Source of the DNA: Methanosarcinaceae archaeon
GTDB taxonomy: Archaea > Halobacteriota > Methanosarcinia > Methanosarcinales > Methanosarcinaceae
Direction of reading: 5' to 3'
NCBI GenBank assembly: GCA_030609665.1
Contig: JAUWBW010000058.1
Coordinates: 1 to 9,531, forward strand
DNA: 9,531 bases
Shown here piece after piece: positions 6,131 to 9,531 of this stretch (the first letter of the stretch is position 1; every line of letters begins with the position of its first letter). The notes under the pieces were generated by a model, which saw only the letters and a program-made list of their open reading frames with translations, searched no databases and was not told the origin of the DNA. A program made the translations under genes and the position numbers.

Positions 6131-6724
6131 TTACTTTGCTCTTCTTGCTAAAAAAGTAGAATCATCTCCTAGATGAATTCTAAATTCACCATCTAACAAG
6201 TCATCTCCCTTTATTCTAATCCAACCACTACCACAGGCTGGATCGCATTCATCGTTTCCTTCCCAAGTAAATTCAAACCTTTCTCCATCTGCATAATAAA
6301 CAAGTTTTCCATCTATCCATCCTGAAACTAAACCAAATTGAAAATTTCCAAGATTGTTCGAATCTATTCTAATATAAGCTTGCACTTCCATGTTAAAATA
6401 GTCTTCATCCCATGCTTTCATTTCATAGATATGCCAAGTTCCTGTAAAGTCCGTGCCTTTATCTGTTTTTTTATTGATGTTCAAAAGGCTTTTATGAATT
6501 TCTTGATCTTGATGCTTTCTGGCTACTCCAACAATCTGACCTGCCACAACCTGAAATCTTGTATCCTTTTTTGCAGCATCATAAAATTCCGCATAACTAA
6601 ATTCAGCATCTGCTTTTGCTTTTTCGACTATTTCTCGGCATAAATCCAAAACTGACATTGCTTCCTGTTCCTTCAGAATGGGATAAGCAGCATCAAGTCC
6701 TTCTTCTAATGTTATGATTTTCAT
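6131..6724 (-). CDS. Uncharacterised 197-residue protein: possible winged-helix N-terminus plus conserved GDDS-type domain
   Basis: The protein runs from MKIITLEEG to FLARRAK. Residues 1-70 (LDAAYPILKEQEAMSVLDLC through FQVVAGQIVGVARKH) are helical and resemble small HARE-like winged-helix domains, which are often fused to DNA-modifying enzymes; this is a tentative match. Residues about 93-197 form a second domain with GTWHIYEMKAWDEDYFN, GNFQFGLVSGWIDG, FEFTWEGNDECDPACGSGW, a DLLDGEF turn and HLGDDSTFLARR. I recognise this pattern from small, uncharacterised bacterial proteins that share W-D-x-DY, FQFG, F-x-WEGNDE-DPA-GxGW and GDDS-F-A-RR, but I know no function. There is no signal peptide or membrane helix, so it is likely cytoplasmic. 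The gene stands alone between repeats and is more AT-rich than the CobN-like gene. A weak AGGG lies about 10 bases before the ATG. Confidence 0.8.
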   Translation of the reverse strand: MKIITLEEGLDAAYPILKEQEAMSVLDLCREIVEKAKADAEFSYAEFYDAAKKDTRFQVVAGQIVGVARKHQDQEIHKSLLNINKKTDKGTDFTGTWHIYEMKAWDEDYFNMEVQAYIRIDSNNLGNFQFGLVSGWIDGKLVYYADGERFEFTWEGNDECDPACGSGWIRIKGDDLLDGEFRIHLGDDSTFLARRAK

Positions 6725-6777
6725 AATATATTACCCTACAATTATTCACTCAATCCTTTTTTATTTTTTGCATTTGT

Positions 6778-6883
6778 GCATTTTTCAATGAGAAATGTCC
6801 CGAAGGGCGGGGCGTTAGCCCCAGCGTATATCCACATGTTATATAACTGAACTGAAGGCGAGGCAAGAAAACCGAAGGTTTCC
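6778..6883. repeat. Palindromic non-coding stretch upstream of the 197-residue gene
   Basis: Three hairpins lie close together: CATTT/AAATG around 6778-6796, a perfect GGGGC-GTTA-GCCCC at 6809-6822 next to CCCG..CGGG, and AAACC-GAA-GGTTT at about 6869-6881. The sequence resembles REP-type intergenic palindromes. A 61-63 codon frame crosses it on the minus strand, but it lacks any protein-like character. The promoter of the 197-residue gene must lie at 6725-6790; only a loose A-rich box is visible there. Confidence 0.4.
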
Positions 6884-6937
6884 GCAGATTGCCCGCATAC
6901 TTATGCCGTGTCCCCTTTATCTTTAACGGTTCCATGA

Positions 6938-7101
6938 TCAATAATCACTTATCCCTCTTGACCTTTCTTCACCAGCACTTCTAATTTCACGAGACGAAAC
7001 GGATACTAAAACATCTCCATTTTTCTCCCAGCGAGAATTATTTCGACGATATAATAGTCTCCGTTTCTTTCATCAACCATCTCTGGCACAATTTTTAGTA
7101 A
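6938..7101 (-). pseudogene. Possible frame-broken gene remnant
   Basis: Two overlapping minus-strand frames look protein-like but neither has a good start. The first (7101 down to the TAG at 7006-7008) reads KIVPEMVDERNGDYYIVEII. The second (7069 down to the TGA at 6938-6940) reads SRWEKNGDVLVSVSSREI and then RSAGEERSRGISDY. Joining them at about 7040 would give one coherent tail, as if a single frameshift broke a small gene. I do not recognise the family. The alternative is chance open frame in AT-rich DNA. Confidence 0.25.
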
Positions 7102-7152
7102 TCATTTTGACTCAGGTCGATACGGATACGCCGCCGCAGTAAAGTTAATCCC

Positions 7153-7273
7153 ACCCGCGCGCCGTCTGTCGTGGTGTTTGGCTGGGGCGGGCGCGCTGTG
7201 CATAGATTACAGCAAGAGAACGGAGGGGTGGCGGGCGTGTGCAGAATCGTTTCGTGTTAGTATATGAGGTACT
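7153..7273 (+). repeat. Modular repeat R5, 5' truncated
   Basis: R5 starts abruptly at ACCCGCGCGCC and lacks the TATA-like head found in R1-R4. It keeps the inner stem GCGCGCC (7157-7163) and GGCGCGC (7190-7196), GGAGGGGTGGCGGGCGTGTG, and the GCAGAATCGTTTCGTGT tail that only R3 shares. The 5' break, just after AGTTAATC, may mark an insertion or recombination boundary. Confidence 0.72.
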
Positions 7274-7344
7274 CACCGCAAAGTACGCAAAGATCGCAAA
7301 GACATTGTTGCATTGACTTTGCGTCCTTTGCACTCTTTGCGATG
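7274..7344. repeat. Long hairpin D', second copy of hairpin D
   Basis: The arms 7274-7301 and 7317-7344 match at 22 of 28 positions. The loop is identical to that of hairpin D. The additional mismatches against D are again mostly in the 2-base spacers. It joins R5 and R6 exactly as D joins R3 and R4. Confidence 0.88.
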
Positions 7345-7352
7345 AAATATTT

Positions 7353-7411
7353 CATAGAAATTATATTTTAACAGCCATGGCGAAGCCCCCACCACTGCCC
7401 GAGGTCACCAA
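7353..7411 (+). repeat. Modular repeat R6, 3' truncated
   Basis: Only the head is present: CATAGAAATTATATTTTAAC, AGCCATGGCGAAGCCCCC and ACCACTGCCCGAGGTC. After about 7411 the sequence is unrelated and AT-rich, so the copy ends at the edge of the helicase gene's upstream region. Bases 7412-7500 show no feature. Confidence 0.65.
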
Positions 7412-7516
7412 AACTGCACAATTTTCGCACATCCACCTAGAGAATGCATTGTTCACCCGGTCCCCCACAATCCCAATAAAATCCTTATTGCCTCCGTCAC
7501 CACTTATAAAAATAAA

Positions 7517-7524
7517 TTTATATA
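7517..7524 (+). promoter_or_regulatory. Archaeal TATA box of the helicase gene
   Basis: TTTATATA is preceded by an A-rich stretch that could act as a BRE. Its centre lies 26-27 bases before the ATG at 7547, the usual distance from TATA box to transcription start in archaea. No ribosome binding site precedes the ATG, so a leaderless transcript starting at or near 7547 is the simplest reading. A second TATA-like TTATAAA lies at 7504-7510. Confidence 0.6.
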
Positions 7525-7546
7525 TCATGGAAACACCATTATATCT

Positions 7547-9531
7547 ATGACCGATTCCTTAAAAAAAATTGATGACTATATCGAATTTAAAAATCTTCAA
7601 ATTAATCACACCCCATTTGAAAAAATTGAAATTGGATTCGGAAAACACGTGGAATTAAATGAAAATGAAACCAATGAAAATTTTGCAATGTTTAAATTTA
7701 CGATTGACAAACAGATATTCGAACGTTTAAATCGTTCGATTAGACCAAAATTAATCGAAATTGCTGGAAAACAGTACGAGTGTTACATACTCAATTTAGA
7801 CAGACATCATCTTGTAGTTATGGTCCAAAATTATGATGGTGATACCAACACAAACCATAAAGCAAGGTTTCTATTAGACATGAGTTTCATTTTTAAAAAA
7901 CAGAAAGATGCTCTCGAATATTTGAAAATCGATCGAAATCAATATTTAAGAGATTTAGTGTTAGGTGATGCAAAAATCAAAGGTGGAGAACAAATAGAGT
8001 GCACTTATGAAAACAAGCGCTTAAATGAATCTCAGAAAATAGCAATATCGTATGCCACAGGTGTTAAGGATATTTATTTAATCTGGGGACCACCGGGCAC
8101 AGGAAAAACAACAATCGTTCCTGAAATCATCCGAAATTATTCCAAATGTTTTATTTCAGGTGGAAAAAAGCAAATCATTATAGTATGTGGTTGGACAAAC
8201 ACGGCTATTGATAACATTGTACAAAAATTATGCGATGAAAACAACAATGGTGAAAATAACACGAAAAAAGTCATCAGGTATGGGAATGGAACAACACTAG
8301 ACAACAAAAAATATGAGGACGTTTTGTACGTTTCACATGAAAAAAGGTGCATTGACGAAATAGATGGAAAATATGACACAGAATTAACTGAACTGAACTC
8401 AAAAAATGACAAGATATGTCAGAAAATAAAAGATTCTGAAAATCAGATTGTAAATTTGGAAAATCAAATATCAAAATTAAGAGAACAAAGTGATGTTGCA
8501 ATTAAAGATATAGAACACCAGATAAATTTGGACATTAAAAAATTAAATGATTCACTAAAATCTTTTTTTGAAAAGGAAATCTCAAAAGGTCAAAAACAGA
8601 TTGAATTATATACGAATGAACTTGCTAATTTAAAAATTGAATGTGGAAGCACATTAAAAAACATCGATGAATTCAATAAAACGAGTACAAAATATGAATC
8701 CCTCATAAATGATTCTAAAAATGAGATTTCTAAATTGGAAAATAAAGAATCTGAACTATTAGATATTTTGGACATCATTGAACAGTATCTAGATTTCATA
8801 AAACTGAATAAAATAAAATATTTATTTTATCTCAAAGGTTTATATTCTCCACAATTTTTGAAGAAACTGATAAAATATGAATTACATAAAAAAGATTACG
8901 ATTCAACTTATTTGTACAAAACAAATGCTGAACAAAATTTAATCACATTGTACTCTAAAAAAAGCGATGTTTCTGCTACTATGTCCGAAATGTGCAAATT
9001 AAATGATGATATTAAAAAACGTTTGCACGATGAAGAAAAAACAAACCGAATTTTAGAAGCAAAACAAAGTAGTGTAAAACAAGAAATTGAAAAGAAAAAT
9101 GAAGAATCAAAGGTTTTATTAGGACATTTAGTATCGATTAAAAAGGCACAATTGGACGAAGTATCGATTTTTAATAATTTCCATCATTTAATTGAAGTTG
9201 AGGCGTTCAAAAATCACTTGCTGGATTCACAAAAAAGCATAGGACATGAGCGAGCAAAAATCATCGATATTGAAAATGAGTTAGCTTCGAATTTTAAAAA
9301 ATATACGAATCAGGTTGGAATATTAAATGATACCAACCAAATTTTAGAAAAAAAGTTGGAATTAATTAATCAAAACCTCTCATCCTTCAAAGTTAATAAA
9401 GAAAACGAGATGGAAAATATCACATCTTTGATTTTAAATCATTGTGATGTCATAGCAACAACGATTTTTGAAACGTCAAAGCTATTTAAGCTAATTGATT
9501 TCGACTTAACAATAATGGATGAAGCAGGTGC
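7547..9531 (+). CDS. Superfamily 1 helicase (COG1112/DNA2-NAM7-like) with long coiled-coil insertion, 3' end outside window
   Basis: The frame is open from ATG 7547 to the right edge (661 codons). It starts MTDSLKKIDDYIEF and has no earlier in-frame start near the TATA box. Motifs: a Q-motif-like LNESQKIAI with Gln163; Walker A GPPGTGKTT at 181-189 with Lys187; motif Ia VCGWTNTAIDNIV around 213-225; CDVIATTIFET and FDLTIMDEAG with the Walker B-type Asp658-Glu659. These place it among superfamily 1 nucleic-acid helicases. The separation of motifs I and II is about 470 residues, far more than usual. Residues about 275-400 and 455-625 are charged heptad-like coiled coil, parted by a non-coil segment rich in aromatic residues (about 405-452), as in an antiparallel coiled-coil arm. 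Residues 1-150 are an unassigned N-terminal region. Motifs III-VI must lie beyond the window. The DNA is very AT-rich compared with the CobN-like gene, which suggests horizontal acquisition. A defence role is possible but not shown. Confidence 0.85.
   Translation, partial: MTDSLKKIDDYIEFKNLQINHTPFEKIEIGFGKHVELNENETNENFAMFKFTIDKQIFERLNRSIRPKLIEIAGKQYECYILNLDRHHLVVMVQNYDGDTNTNHKARFLLDMSFIFKKQKDALEYLKIDRNQYLRDLVLGDAKIKGGEQIECTYENKRLNESQKIAISYATGVKDIYLIWGPPGTGKTTIVPEIIRNYSKCFISGGKKQIIIVCGWTNTAIDNIVQKLCDENNNGENNTKKVIRYGNGTTLDNKKYEDVLYVSHEKRCIDEIDGKYDTELTELNSKNDKICQKIKDSENQIVNLENQISKLREQSDVAIKDIEHQINLDIKKLNDSLKSFFEKEISKGQKQIELYTNELANLKIECGSTLKNIDEFNKTSTKYESLINDSKNEISKLENKESELLDILDIIEQYLDFIKLNKIKYLFYLKGLYSPQFLKKLIKYELHKKDYDSTYLYKTNAEQNLITLYSKKSDVSATMSEMCKLNDDIKKRLHDEEKTNRILEAKQSSVKQEIEKKNEESKVLLGHLVSIKKAQLDEVSIFNNFHHLIEVEAFKNHLLDSQKSIGHERAKIIDIENELASNFKKYTNQVGILNDTNQILEKKLELINQNLSSFKVNKENEMENITSLILNHCDVIATTIFETSKLFKLIDFDLTIMDEAG

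Noticed and set aside
6750..6941. 63-codon minus-strand frame upstream of the 197-residue gene
   Set aside because: It starts at TTG, crosses three hairpins and ends in an AT-rich promoter region; it looks like palindromic intergenic sequence.
8137..8799. Minus-strand frames of 91, 75 and 69 codons inside the helicase
   Set aside because: Their Phe/Leu/Ser-rich translations are the antisense of Lys/Glu/Asn-rich coiled coil, and the plus strand is continuously open with helicase motifs.

Overview
The window looks like part of a methanogenic archaeal chromosome, most likely from the Methanosarcinales (the Methanosarcina/Methanolobus type). The main reason is the first gene, a very large membrane-anchored CobN-type chelatase with an inserted carboxypeptidase-regulatory-like region, an arrangement I associate with that order. 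Archaeal TATA-like boxes, the lack of obvious Shine-Dalgarno sites before the AT-rich genes, and abundant dispersed palindromes fit this view. The assignment is an inference from family recognition, not from a marker gene.

Layout. Bases 1-4104 hold the 3' part of the CobN-like gene on the + strand, closed by a strong hairpin and T-tract terminator. Bases 4105-4644 hold no intact gene; they contain a GC-rich fold-back element and short palindromes. At 4645-4830 (minus strand) lies a small antitoxin gene. The overlapping ParE-type toxin start after it is destroyed after about seven recognisable codons. Bases 4918-6063 are a non-coding array: four copies of one GC-rich modular repeat (R1-R4), with long hairpins of three different sequences between them. 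Bases 6131-6724 (minus strand) encode an uncharacterised 197-residue protein. Behind it come a GC-rich palindrome and a possible frame-broken gene remnant. Bases 7153-7411 repeat the R/hairpin/R arrangement and form an approximately 245-bp direct repeat with 5700-5945. A TATA box then leads into a strikingly AT-rich helicase gene at 7547 that runs off the right edge.

The genes do not form one pathway. The CobN-like gene looks like resident, ordinary-composition DNA. Everything to its right looks like an accessory region: toxin-antitoxin debris, repeats, AT-rich orphan genes and a superfamily 1 helicase with a long coiled-coil insertion. That is the typical make-up of a recombination-prone or defence-type island. 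The points most worth following are the modular repeat/hairpin array, the direct repeats bracketing the 197-residue gene, and the truncated view of the coiled-coil helicase and whatever lies downstream of it.
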